From Stenotrophomonas sp. ATCM1_4 (GTDB taxonomy: Bacteria > Pseudomonadota > Gammaproteobacteria > Xanthomonadales > Xanthomonadaceae), in NCBI RefSeq assembly GCF_004348115.1, contig NZ_QPFB01000001.1, positions 1,155,978 to 1,219,977 of the forward strand: DNA of 64,000 nt, in the 5' to 3' direction. The notes below the pieces were generated by a model, which saw only the letters and a list, made by a program, of their open reading frames with translations, was not told the origin of the DNA and searched no databases. The position numbers and the translations under genes were made by a program. Position 1 is the first letter of the stretch; each line of letters begins with the position of its first letter. This document shows positions 50,916 to 58,432 of the stretch, piece after piece.

Positions 50916-52739
50916 TTACAGCACCGCGTTCTGGAAATCGAAATTGAGCTCGGCGCCGGCGTGCTGCACGACGTTGCCCTGGATGAAGTCCACGCCCCCC
51001 ATCCACATCGCCGCGGCGGCCTGCGGGTCTTCGATCTGCTGGCCGATGATCTGCACGTTGGCGCGGTGGGCCAGGTCGATTGTGGTGCGCAGCTCATCGC
51101 GCAGCTTCTGGCTGGTGTGGCTGCCGGCGTAGCGCGCGGCCATGCGCACGTAGCTCAGCGGCAGCTGGGTCAGCAGGGCGTTGGCTTCATCGCCGGGTTC
51201 GAACTGGCTCAGGCAGAACTGCACGCCGGCCGGCATCAGCCGTGCGCAGAACTGCTGCAGGCCGACCACGTGCACGAGTGCATCGGACAGGCGGACGTCG
51301 ATGACCAATCCGTTGCCGGCGACCTGGCGGTCCTGCAACGCCTTGAGCAGCCAGTCGGCATAGGCACCGCGGGCCAGCGTGCGCAGCGACTGGGACACGA
51401 ACAGGCGCATCGGCGGGGTGGCGAACTGGTACAGGTGCAGCAGGCCGAGCGCGTGTTCGACCACCTGCTGGTCGAGGTCGGCGATGCGGCCGGCGGCTTC
51501 GGCGGCCGGGATCACCTGGCCGGCCGAAAGCAGGGTGCCGTTGCTCTGGCGCAGGCGCAACAGCAGCTGGTACTGCGCCGTGTCGCTGCCGGCGACGGCG
51601 ACGATGGGCTGGTAGGCCAGCTCCAGCTGGCCGTCCAGCAGGGCCAGGTGTTCCTTGTTCTGGGCCTCGTCCTCGGGCACGTAGGCAGCGCTGCCGGTAT
51701 GGCTCAGGCGCGCCTGCAGGGTAGTGCGCTCGACCGCTTCCAGCGCGTTGTCCGCGTCGGCGAAGCCCTGCGACAGGCGGGCATGGCCGACGGCGCAACG
51801 CAGGAAGACCGATTCTTCCTCGCGTGCGGAGAACGGCTGCGCGGACAGGATAGTGCGGGTGAACTGGGCCAGTTCCTCGACCTTGGTCTCGTCCAGGTCG
51901 CGCGCCAGCAGCAGGAAGCTGTTGTCGTTCAGGCGTGCCAGCTGGTAAGGCTTGAGCCCGCCGAACAGGCGCTGCGCGGCCTGCACCATCAGCCGTTCGA
52001 AGCTGGCGTAGCCGTAACGCTCGCGCAGGCCCAGCGCGCTGGCGATCTCGATGAACAGCAGTCCGCCGCTGGCCGAGGCCGCCAACGCCGCCTGCAGCTG
52101 CTGCATGACGTTGTGGCGCGTGGGCAGGCCGGTTTCCGGGTTGTTCAACAGCGGGCCGGGCTCGCTGCGGCCGGCCGGCTGCATGCGGTTGCGGCGGATC
52201 CGGTTGGCGACCGCGGCGACCAGGTGGCGAGGGCGGATCGGCTTGACCAGCACGTCGTCGGCACCGCAATCGAGTACTTCGAACTGGCGGTCCGGGTCGG
52301 CTTCACCGGTCAGGAACACGATCGGCAGCAGCTGCTGCTGCGGATGCTGGCGGATCATCGCGGTCAGGCGCATGCCGTCGATGCCGGGCATGTGCAGGTC
52401 CATCAGGATCAGGTCGGGGCGGTGCTCGGTGATGGCCTGCTGCACGCCGTCGACATCCATCTGCACGAAGGCCTGCATGCCGGCGCCATGCAGCACGCTC
52501 TGCGCGAACAGCGCCTGGGAGCGGTTGTCCTCGATGATCAGTACCCGGTACGGCGCTTCGGCATCGGTGGCCTGCGCCGGATCGGCGGCCGGGGCGTCCT
52601 CGCCGCTGCTGCGGATCTGCGCCTGCACGGCTTCGGCCGGCGGCGCATTGCGCACGCTCCAGCGCTGCCAGTAGCCGGCGGGCGGGGTTTCCGCACGAAT
52701 GGGTCGGGCGGTCGGGGTCGGGGTGTCGGTGCTTGCCAT
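50916..52739 (-). CDS. Receiver-GGDEF-EAL protein with degenerate output domains
   Basis: A 607-residue cytoplasmic protein. After about 60 disordered residues comes an intact receiver (VLIIEDNRSQALFAQSVL, LILMDLHMPGIDG, FLTGEA, the VKPI lysine). The GGDEF domain has NDNSF in place of GGDEF, and the EAL domain reads YQLLLR in place of E-x-L-x-R and lacks the other metal residues I would expect. Neither cyclase nor phosphodiesterase activity is likely. It probably binds cyclic di-GMP or a partner and is switched by phosphorylation, most likely through the adjacent hybrid kinase and its HPt. Layout is like FimX without the PAS domain. Confidence 0.88.
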   Translation of the reverse strand: MASTDTPTPTARPIRAETPPAGYWQRWSVRNAPPAEAVQAQIRSSGEDAPAADPAQATDAEAPYRVLIIEDNRSQALFAQSVLHGAGMQAFVQMDVDGVQQAITEHRPDLILMDLHMPGIDGMRLTAMIRQHPQQQLLPIVFLTGEADPDRQFEVLDCGADDVLVKPIRPRHLVAAVANRIRRNRMQPAGRSEPGPLLNNPETGLPTRHNVMQQLQAALAASASGGLLFIEIASALGLRERYGYASFERLMVQAAQRLFGGLKPYQLARLNDNSFLLLARDLDETKVEELAQFTRTILSAQPFSAREEESVFLRCAVGHARLSQGFADADNALEAVERTTLQARLSHTGSAAYVPEDEAQNKEHLALLDGQLELAYQPIVAVAGSDTAQYQLLLRLRQSNGTLLSAGQVIPAAEAAGRIADLDQQVVEHALGLLHLYQFATPPMRLFVSQSLRTLARGAYADWLLKALQDRQVAGNGLVIDVRLSDALVHVVGLQQFCARLMPAGVQFCLSQFEPGDEANALLTQLPLSYVRMAARYAGSHTSQKLRDELRTTIDLAHRANVQIIGQQIEDPQAAAAMWMGGVDFIQGNVVQHAGAELNFDFQNAVL

Positions 52740-52771
52740 TTCTGCTCCCGGTGGGCCGGGCGATTATGCGT

Positions 52772-53410
52772 TCAGGAAGAGGGTGGCAGCGACCGTTCGC
52801 CACTGCCGGAAAGGGGAGGCGTCGCCGCCGGGGCCGCGAACAGGCGCTTGAGGCCGCGCCACAGCATGCGCCAAACCAGCCAGACCACCAGCGCTCCGAG
52901 GATGCTGGCGCCCAGCACGAAGCACAGTGCCAGCCACGGATGCGCCAACGCCAGCGCCAGGCCGCCGACGACCACGGTGTCCTCGGCGACGGAGGCGACC
53001 CAGTTGCTGGCCGGCTCGGGCGAGGTGTTGAGCAGGGCGCGGGTGCCGGACTTGAGCCCATGGCTGGCCAGCGCGACGCCGGCGCCGGCAACGAGGGCGC
53101 CGGTGCCGAGCTGGCCGTCCGGCGACAGCGTGGCGGCGGCCAGGAACGCCCCGGCGGGCACGCGGGCCAGGGTCTGGACCAGGTCCCAGATCGAATCCAC
53201 GCCGGGGATCTTGTCGGCGAAGAACTCGGCCGCGGCCAGCGCGGCGGAGGTGCCCAGCACCCACCACGATTCGGTGGCCTGCAGGGCCGGAGGCAGGTCC
53301 ACCCAGCCCAGCAGCCCGGCCAGGCCGACGCCGAACACGGTCAGGTAGACACGGATGCCGGCCAGCCAGGCCAGCAGGATGCCGATGACGAATATGTGGG
53401 CTTCGGTCAT
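52772..53410 (-). CDS. DUF4126 family membrane protein
   Basis: A 212-residue protein with five to six hydrophobic segments. GIRVYLTVFGVGLAGLLG, AAAEFFADKIPGVDSIWDLV and the SHGLKSGTRALLNTSPEPAS segment are the conserved DUF4126 core. Function is unknown. It lies 32 bp upstream of the receiver-GGDEF-EAL gene and may be the first gene of that unit. Confidence 0.82.
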   Translation of the reverse strand: MTEAHIFVIGILLAWLAGIRVYLTVFGVGLAGLLGWVDLPPALQATESWWVLGTSAALAAAEFFADKIPGVDSIWDLVQTLARVPAGAFLAAATLSPDGQLGTGALVAGAGVALASHGLKSGTRALLNTSPEPASNWVASVAEDTVVVGGLALALAHPWLALCFVLGASILGALVVWLVWRMLWRGLKRLFAAPAATPPLSGSGERSLPPSS

Positions 53411-53574
53411 GGGAGGGGCCGCGTGCGAACCGTGAGCAGGGTCCCAACTATCGGATATGCCCGCGATGATTGCCAGATGCGCGGGTACAGGCGTCGGCCA
53501 TCGACTCTCGTTTACACTGGCCCGTCGTTAGTCAGACCGAGCAAGGCCGCCCTGCCGGGGCGCCGGAGCCTGCC

Positions 53575-54315
53575 ATGAGCCCTCGACCCACTTCCCGTTT
53601 CCAGATCACCCCCCGTGGCGGCGCATCGGCGCGGCCGGGCTGGGTGCCGCTCGCGCTGCTGGCCGGTGCCTGGCTGTTGTCACTGCTGCTGGTGGGCTGG
53701 TTGTCGGCGCGCTATGCCTCCCCCGATGCCGGAGGCCTGCGCGAGAAGCTGCGCCAGGCCGAGAGCCAGGTGAAGGTGCAGCGGGACAAGGTCGAGGAAC
53801 TGCAGCAGCGCCAGGCCACGCTGGAGGCCTCGGACAAGATCAGCCGCGCCGCCAACACCGAGGTGCAGGCCTCACTGGCCGAGCGCGACGAGGAAATCGC
53901 CGGCCTGCGCGCCGATGTGGCGTTCTACGAGCGGCTGGTGGGTTCGACCAGCCAGCGCAAGGGGTTGAACACCCATTCGATCGAGTTTTCCCCCGAGGCC
54001 GCGGGCAGTTGGCACTACAACATCGTGCTCACCCAGAACCTCAACCGTGGCGCGATCAGCCAGGGGCAGATGCGGTTCTCGGTCGAAGGCGTGAAGGACG
54101 GCAAGCTGACCACGGTCAGCTGGGACGACCTGCACCAGCAGAAAAGTGCACCCGGCAAGGACTATTCGTTCCGCTACTTCCAGCAACTGGACGGTAGCGT
54201 GATGCTCCCCCGGGATTTCACCCCGCAACGTGTGCGAGTCTCGCTCACCGGGCCTGGGGGAGGCGCCACACAGACATTTGATTGGAAACTCGCCGGCAAC
54301 GGCAGAGGGGAGTAA
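53575..54315 (+). CDS. Membrane-anchored coiled-coil protein (DUF6776-like)
   Basis: A 246-residue protein: a short cytoplasmic N-terminus, one helix (VPLALLAGAWLLSLLLVGWL), a coiled coil of about 75 residues (LREKLRQAESQVKVQRDKVE), then a conserved AGLRADVAFYERLVGSTSQR and a beta-rich domain (FSPEAAGSWHYNIVLTQNLN). The arrangement fits DUF6776-type proteins of Xanthomonadales. It lies 2 bp before the bactofilin gene, so a joint envelope or cytoskeletal role is likely. Confidence 0.75.
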   Translation: MSPRPTSRFQITPRGGASARPGWVPLALLAGAWLLSLLLVGWLSARYASPDAGGLREKLRQAESQVKVQRDKVEELQQRQATLEASDKISRAANTEVQASLAERDEEIAGLRADVAFYERLVGSTSQRKGLNTHSIEFSPEAAGSWHYNIVLTQNLNRGAISQGQMRFSVEGVKDGKLTTVSWDDLHQQKSAPGKDYSFRYFQQLDGSVMLPRDFTPQRVRVSLTGPGGGATQTFDWKLAGNGRGE

Positions 54316-54317
54316 CT

Positions 54318-54752
54318 ATGTTCGGAAGCAAGTCCAGCCGCGACAACCACCTGGTCGTGGACGCCCTGATCGGGCCGCAGGTGGAGATCAGGGGTGACGT
54401 CGTATTCAGCGGTGGCCTGTACGTGGAAGGCCGCATCCTGGGCAAGGTGATCGTCGAGGACGGTGGCAACGGCACCCTGACCCTGGCCGAGCAGGGCCAT
54501 ATCGAGGGCGAGGTGCGGGCCACCGTGGTGGTGCTCAGCGGCCGCCTGGACGGTGACGTCCACGCCAGCGAGCGGATCGAGCTGACCCCCAGCGCCCGGG
54601 TGACCGGCAACGTGCATTACCAGGTGGTGGAGATGAGCGCCGGCGCGCAGCTCAATGGCCGCCTGGTGCATGCGGCCGCGATGGCCGCGCTGCCGCCGCC
54701 GGAGGACAAGCCGGCCGGCAAGGCGAAGAAAACTGAAGCCTCCGAGGCTTGA
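54318..54752 (+). CDS. Bactofilin
   Basis: A 144-residue bacterial cytoskeletal protein. The repeating beta-helix core runs from about residue 15 to 120 ([60 protein letters not shown]), flanked by short charged tails with a lysine-rich C-terminus. Bactofilins polymerise at the membrane without nucleotides and scaffold cell-wall or polar proteins. Confidence 0.93.
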   Translation: MFGSKSSRDNHLVVDALIGPQVEIRGDVVFSGGLYVEGRILGKVIVEDGGNGTLTLAEQGHIEGEVRATVVVLSGRLDGDVHASERIELTPSARVTGNVHYQVVEMSAGAQLNGRLVHAAAMAALPPPEDKPAGKAKKTEASEA

Positions 54753-54784
54753 AAGCCCGCTGCCCGGCCCCCATGCTGGGCAGC

Positions 54785-55171
54785 ATGAGTACGTTAGTGT
54801 CCCTGCCCGGCGTCCAGCCGGCGCCTGATTACCAGTCCCTGGACCGCCCGCTGAACTTCACGGCTTCGGCGGCATCGAAGGTGCGCGAGTTGATCCAGGA
54901 CGAGGGCAATGCCGCCCTGGCCCTGCGCGTCTACATCCAGGGCGGTGGCTGCTCGGGCTTCCAGTACGGGTTCGAGTTCGACGAGAACCGTGCCGAGGAC
55001 GATCTAGCGGTGGTCACCGAGGGCGTGACCCTGCTGGTCGACCCGTTGAGCCTGCAGTACCTGATGGGCGCCGAGGTGGACTACACCGAGAGCCTGACCG
55101 GCGCGCAGTTCGTGATCCGCAACCCGAACGCCCGCACCACCTGCGGCTGCGGCAGCAGCTTCTCGGTCTGA
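54785..55171 (+). CDS. erpA: Iron-sulfur cluster insertion protein ErpA
   Basis: A 128-residue A-type carrier that delivers Fe-S clusters to target enzymes. The three cluster cysteines are in [13 protein letters not shown] and [33 protein letters not shown] starts the domain. I use the ATG at 54785 (MSTLVSLPG); an ATG at 54773 and a TTG at 54749 are possible. It begins 33 bp after bactofilin. Confidence 0.93.
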   Translation: MSTLVSLPGVQPAPDYQSLDRPLNFTASAASKVRELIQDEGNAALALRVYIQGGGCSGFQYGFEFDENRAEDDLAVVTEGVTLLVDPLSLQYLMGAEVDYTESLTGAQFVIRNPNARTTCGCGSSFSV

Positions 55172-55242
55172 TCCGCTGATCCACGCCATGCGTGGCATCG
55201 CCGTGCTTGCGGTGGGCGCGCTTTGGCGGCAGGCTCTGGGCG

Positions 55243-56151
55243 ATGTCGACTCCTGACCGTACATTTTCCGGATACGCCTTTGCCGGCGTGCCACTGGACC
55301 GTGCCGATGCACTGCGCGGTGATGCCGAAGCGCTGGCGCGGCTGTGGCCGCAGGCCAAGGTGCTGGTGCTGGATGCCGATGGCACCGCATTCGCCGATGG
55401 TGAAGGGCAACCCTTCATCGCCGAGGGCCACGCACTGGGCGGCGGGCCGGGTGCGGCGACCTTCCTGGGCCGTGATGGCAATGGCCACCCGTGGTTCGCC
55501 GCCGAGGCGACCGGGCTGACCCTGCAGGCGCCGGGGCGCATCGACCTGCGGCTTGCCGCGGCCACCTGGCCGCCGGAACTGGCCGATATCTTCTGTTACG
55601 CGCGCGGGATGTCGTACTGGCATTCGCGCAACCGGTTCTGTGGCGTCTGTGGCGCGGCGATCCGCTTTGGCCGCGCCGGCTTCATCGGCCATTGCGACCA
55701 GTGCGGCACCGAGCATTACCCGCGCGTGGATCCGGCGATCATCGTCGCGGTGGAAAACCAGGGCCGCCTGTTGCTGGGGCGGCAGTCCAGCTGGGCGCCG
55801 CGCCGCTATTCGGTGCTGGCCGGCTTCGTCGAGCCCGGCGAGAGTTTCGAGCAGACGGTGGCCCGCGAGGTGTTCGAGGAATCGCAGGTGCGGGTGCTTG
55901 CCTCGCGTTACCTGGGAACCCAGCCGTGGCCGTTCCCGGGGGCGTTGATGGTCGGTTTCATGGCCACCGCCGAGGACGACACGCCACGTGTCAACGGCGA
56001 GCTGGAGGACGCGCGTTGGTTCAGCGTCGAAGAGGTCGGTGCGGCGCTGCAGCGCGAGGCCAACGACGACGGGCAGGGCATCCTGCTGCCGCCACGCATC
56101 TCGATCGCGCGCAGCCTGGTCCAGCACTGGTACGAGCGGCAGGGAGGCTGA
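55243..56151 (+). CDS. nudC: NADH pyrophosphatase / NAD-cap hydrolase
   Basis: A 302-residue Nudix enzyme. A zinc ribbon (FCGVCGAAIRFGRAG, HCDQCGTEHYPR) precedes the Nudix domain with GFVEPGESFEQTVAREVFEE, and the NudC-specific SQPWPFPxxLM block appears as TQPWPFPGALMVGF. It splits NADH and also removes NAD caps from RNA. With rppH the window thus holds both known types of bacterial 5'-end decapping enzymes. Confidence 0.94.
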   Translation: MSTPDRTFSGYAFAGVPLDRADALRGDAEALARLWPQAKVLVLDADGTAFADGEGQPFIAEGHALGGGPGAATFLGRDGNGHPWFAAEATGLTLQAPGRIDLRLAAATWPPELADIFCYARGMSYWHSRNRFCGVCGAAIRFGRAGFIGHCDQCGTEHYPRVDPAIIVAVENQGRLLLGRQSSWAPRRYSVLAGFVEPGESFEQTVAREVFEESQVRVLASRYLGTQPWPFPGALMVGFMATAEDDTPRVNGELEDARWFSVEEVGAALQREANDDGQGILLPPRISIARSLVQHWYERQGG

Positions 56152-56217
56152 TCCGGTGGCGATCCCGGGCGTACGCCATGTGATGGCAGGGCCTACAATC
56201 GCCAGCGGAGGAATCAC

Positions 56218-57105
56218 ATGTTCACGACCCTGGTAGCAGTGATCGCAGCACTGGTGGTGGGCCATCTGGCCCCGGCCATGATGGCGGCCGTGCGCGATTG
56301 GCGCTGGTTCGGCCGCTGGATGCACTGGCTGCAGGGGCAATCCGGCCAGGAGGGCGCCGGGCGCTACTGGCTGGCCCTGCCGATCCTGCCGTGCGTGGGG
56401 CTGGTGGCGCTGCTGCAATGGGCGCTGGACGAGCGCCTGTACGGGCTGCCGGCGCTGCTGTTCGGCGTACTGGTGCTGGCGGTGTGCTGGGGCCCGCGTG
56501 ACCTGGACCGCGATGTCGAGGCGGTGATCGATGCCGAGGACGCGCCCGCGCGCGATCTGGCGATATCCCACCTGCAGGCCGCCGGCGGCAGCCTGCGCGA
56601 GGACGCGCCGTCGCTGGTCGAGGCGACCGTCATCGATGCGCTGCGGCGCTGGTTCGCGCCGTTGTTCTGGTTCCTGTTGCTGGGCCCGTTCGCGGTGGTG
56701 CTGTACCGGTTGCTGGCGCAGTCGGTGCAGGGGCCGCAGTCCGCGCAGGTGGGCCCGGCCAGCCGCGAAGGCGGTGGCTGGTTGCTGGCGGTGCTGGAAT
56801 GGCCGGTGGCGCAGCTGATGACCCTGGCGATGGCGCTGGTCGGCAACTTCGATACGGTGTTCTCCGCGTGGCGGCAGGCAGGCGGCAACCGCTGGGCGCT
56901 GTCGTCGGCGTTCGTGGGCAAGGCGGCGCGTGCCGGCGTTGGTGCCGAGCTGGTGGATGAAGCCGAAGAAGCCCGCCTGTCGGGGCAGATGGCCCCGGAC
57001 GAGCGTTACCCGGAGCTGCGCGATGCGATGAGCCTGGTCTGGCGCATGCTGCTGTTGTGGATGGCGCTGCTGGCCCTGTTGGTGATTGCAGGCTGGGTGG
57101 GCTGA
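56218..57105 (+). CDS. ampE: AmpE-like membrane protein
   Basis: A 295-residue inner-membrane protein with about four helices. FTTLVAVIAALVVGHLAP opens it, and VIDALRRWFAPLFWFLLLGP with LYRLLAQSVQ is the characteristic AmpE/CobD-like block. AmpE is a putative signalling protein coded next to AmpD in enterobacteria and linked to beta-lactamase induction. Here ampD is not adjacent; nudC lies 66 bp upstream. GGAGG precedes the ATG. Confidence 0.9.
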   Translation: MFTTLVAVIAALVVGHLAPAMMAAVRDWRWFGRWMHWLQGQSGQEGAGRYWLALPILPCVGLVALLQWALDERLYGLPALLFGVLVLAVCWGPRDLDRDVEAVIDAEDAPARDLAISHLQAAGGSLREDAPSLVEATVIDALRRWFAPLFWFLLLGPFAVVLYRLLAQSVQGPQSAQVGPASREGGGWLLAVLEWPVAQLMTLAMALVGNFDTVFSAWRQAGGNRWALSSAFVGKAARAGVGAELVDEAEEARLSGQMAPDERYPELRDAMSLVWRMLLLWMALLALLVIAGWVG

Positions 57106-57110
57106 CCCCC

Positions 57111-57141
57111 GCAGGAGCGGCCTCGGCCGCGAAGCCGAGGC
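57111..57141. repeat. REP-like hairpin after ampE
   Basis: CAGGAGCGG leads into GCCTCGGC-CGCGAA-GCCGAGGC (57120-57141), an 8-bp stem. The core AGGAGCGGCxTxGGCCGCGAA resembles a repeat common in the intergenic regions of pseudomonads and xanthomonads. It lies between ampE and the convergent DUF2752 gene. Confidence 0.55.
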
Positions 57142-57237
57142 ACTCTCAGTGGCACGGAACGCGGGACATCGTGCAGGTGATCACACGTACTGCCGGGACC
57201 GGCACGCAGTTTCTGCTTGGCGGCCGAGGCAACCGGG

Positions 57238-57654
57238 TCAGCCGGGGGCGAGCAGGTTGAAGGGGTACCAGGGCAGGTTGCGGGCGACCCAGTAGCCGAG
57301 CACCAGCACCAGCCACGGTATCGGCCGGGCGAACAACCGCACCAGCGGCAGCCATCGCGCGGGCCACAGGCCGGCGCCATGCAGGGCCATCACCAGTACC
57401 GGGATGATCGAGAGCACCAGCAGGGGGTTCATCGCCATGGCCTGCGGAAGGTCCAGGTGGACCAGTGCGTGCAGGCAGCGGGTGCTGCCACAGCCCGGGC
57501 ACCAGATGCCGGTGAGGGCGTAGAACGGGCAGCCGGGGAGCGGATTGCCGGGGACGTTCGGGTCCACCCGGCGCAGGATCACCGCGGCACCGGCGCTGAT
57601 GCTGGCAATCGCGGCCAGGGGCGCGTAACGGAGCAGGTGCTGCGGGAATTTCAT
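57238..57654 (-). CDS. DUF2752 membrane protein
   Basis: A 138-residue protein with three membrane helices. CPFYALTGIWCPGCGSTRCL is the family signature (CPF/Y...CPxCGxTR), followed by HALVHLDLPQAMAMNPLLVL. The cysteines could bind metal. Function is not known. Confidence 0.9.
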   Translation of the reverse strand: MKFPQHLLRYAPLAAIASISAGAAVILRRVDPNVPGNPLPGCPFYALTGIWCPGCGSTRCLHALVHLDLPQAMAMNPLLVLSIIPVLVMALHGAGLWPARWLPLVRLFARPIPWLVLVLGYWVARNLPWYPFNLLAPG

Positions 57655-57700
57655 GTCGATCAGGACCGGCCGGTTGCGGGCAACCGGCCGGCCAGGTGCA

Positions 57701-57982
57701 TCAGTAGCTCGAAGCGCCGCTCATCGCGCCGCCCAGGCCCAGCATGGTGAACAGCACGAAGTACAGGATGGTCACGACGATGCCGGCGATGGCAGCGTAG
57801 ATGGCCCACTTCTTGGCCTTTTCCGAGGCATCACGGGCACCGGCGATATCGCCGGCAGCCAGCAGGCCGTTGACCTTGGCGGCATGGATGATCGACACGA
57901 TGCCCAGCGGCAGGCAGCAGAACAGGGTGGACAGGATCGCCCAGACGAGGTTGTTGGAAACGGCAGGACTGCTGGTATTCAC
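57701..57982 (-). CDS. CD225/dispanin family small membrane protein
   Basis: A 93-residue protein with two helices. NNLVWAILSTLFCCLPLGIV and AAKVNGLLAAGDIAGARDAS with KKWAIYAAI form the CD225 domain found in eukaryotic interferon-induced transmembrane proteins and in many bacteria. It starts at a GTG (57982) preceded by AAGGAG. The bacterial role is unknown. It may be cotranscribed with the next membrane gene upstream. Confidence 0.85.
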   Translation of the reverse strand: MNTSSPAVSNNLVWAILSTLFCCLPLGIVSIIHAAKVNGLLAAGDIAGARDASEKAKKWAIYAAIAGIVVTILYFVLFTMLGLGGAMSGASSY

Positions 57983-58004
57983 GTAAAGCTCCTTGTAGAA
58001 AAAA

Positions 58005-58340
58005 TCAGCGTGACTTGCAGGAATTTGCGGCAATGATCGGCGAAATGACCATGGTGGCCACCCAGCACAGCGGCCAGGTGATCCATCCGATGAACACGAA
58101 CAGCAGCAGGAAATTGACGAAGGCCAGCGCCCAGTAACCGAACATGACGATCAGCCCGGTGACGACGTTGCCCGCATACAGGTGGCCGATGCCGAACACC
58201 TGGAACAGGCCGGGCACCACTTCCAGCAACGCAGCCACGCCACCGGACTTGTGCGGGTGGTAATAGTGATGCACCTGCTGCGGAGCGGCAGGTGGTGCCG
58301 GTGGCGGTACTGGCAATGTCGAGGTGGTGTTCTGGTCCAT
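58005..58340 (-). CDS. Small membrane protein, TM2-like
   Basis: A 111-residue protein with a proline-rich N-terminus (TLPVPPPAPPAAPQQVHHYY) and two helices in GIGHLYAGNVVTGLIVMFGY and FVNFLLLFVFIGWITWPLCW. The G-x-G-x-x-Y-x-G-x-x-x-x-G layout resembles TM2 domains. The ATG at 58340 gives MDQNTTS; the longer frame is unlikely. It precedes the CD225 gene by 22 bp. Confidence 0.7.
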   Translation of the reverse strand: MDQNTTSTLPVPPPAPPAAPQQVHHYYHPHKSGGVAALLEVVPGLFQVFGIGHLYAGNVVTGLIVMFGYWALAFVNFLLLFVFIGWITWPLCWVATMVISPIIAANSCKSR

Positions 58341-58432
58341 GAATCCCCTTTCGCGAGGCATGCCGCGATCCCCTTGCAGCACGCTTGGGCGGTAGGGTAT
58401 CCAGTTGTCCTACTTCTGGAAAGCGTGATCTC

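Noticed and set aside
54749..54785. Longer TTG start for erpA overlapping the bactofilin stop
   Set aside because: The added residues ([10 protein letters not shown]) are not like the family N-terminus; the ATG at 54785 fits better.
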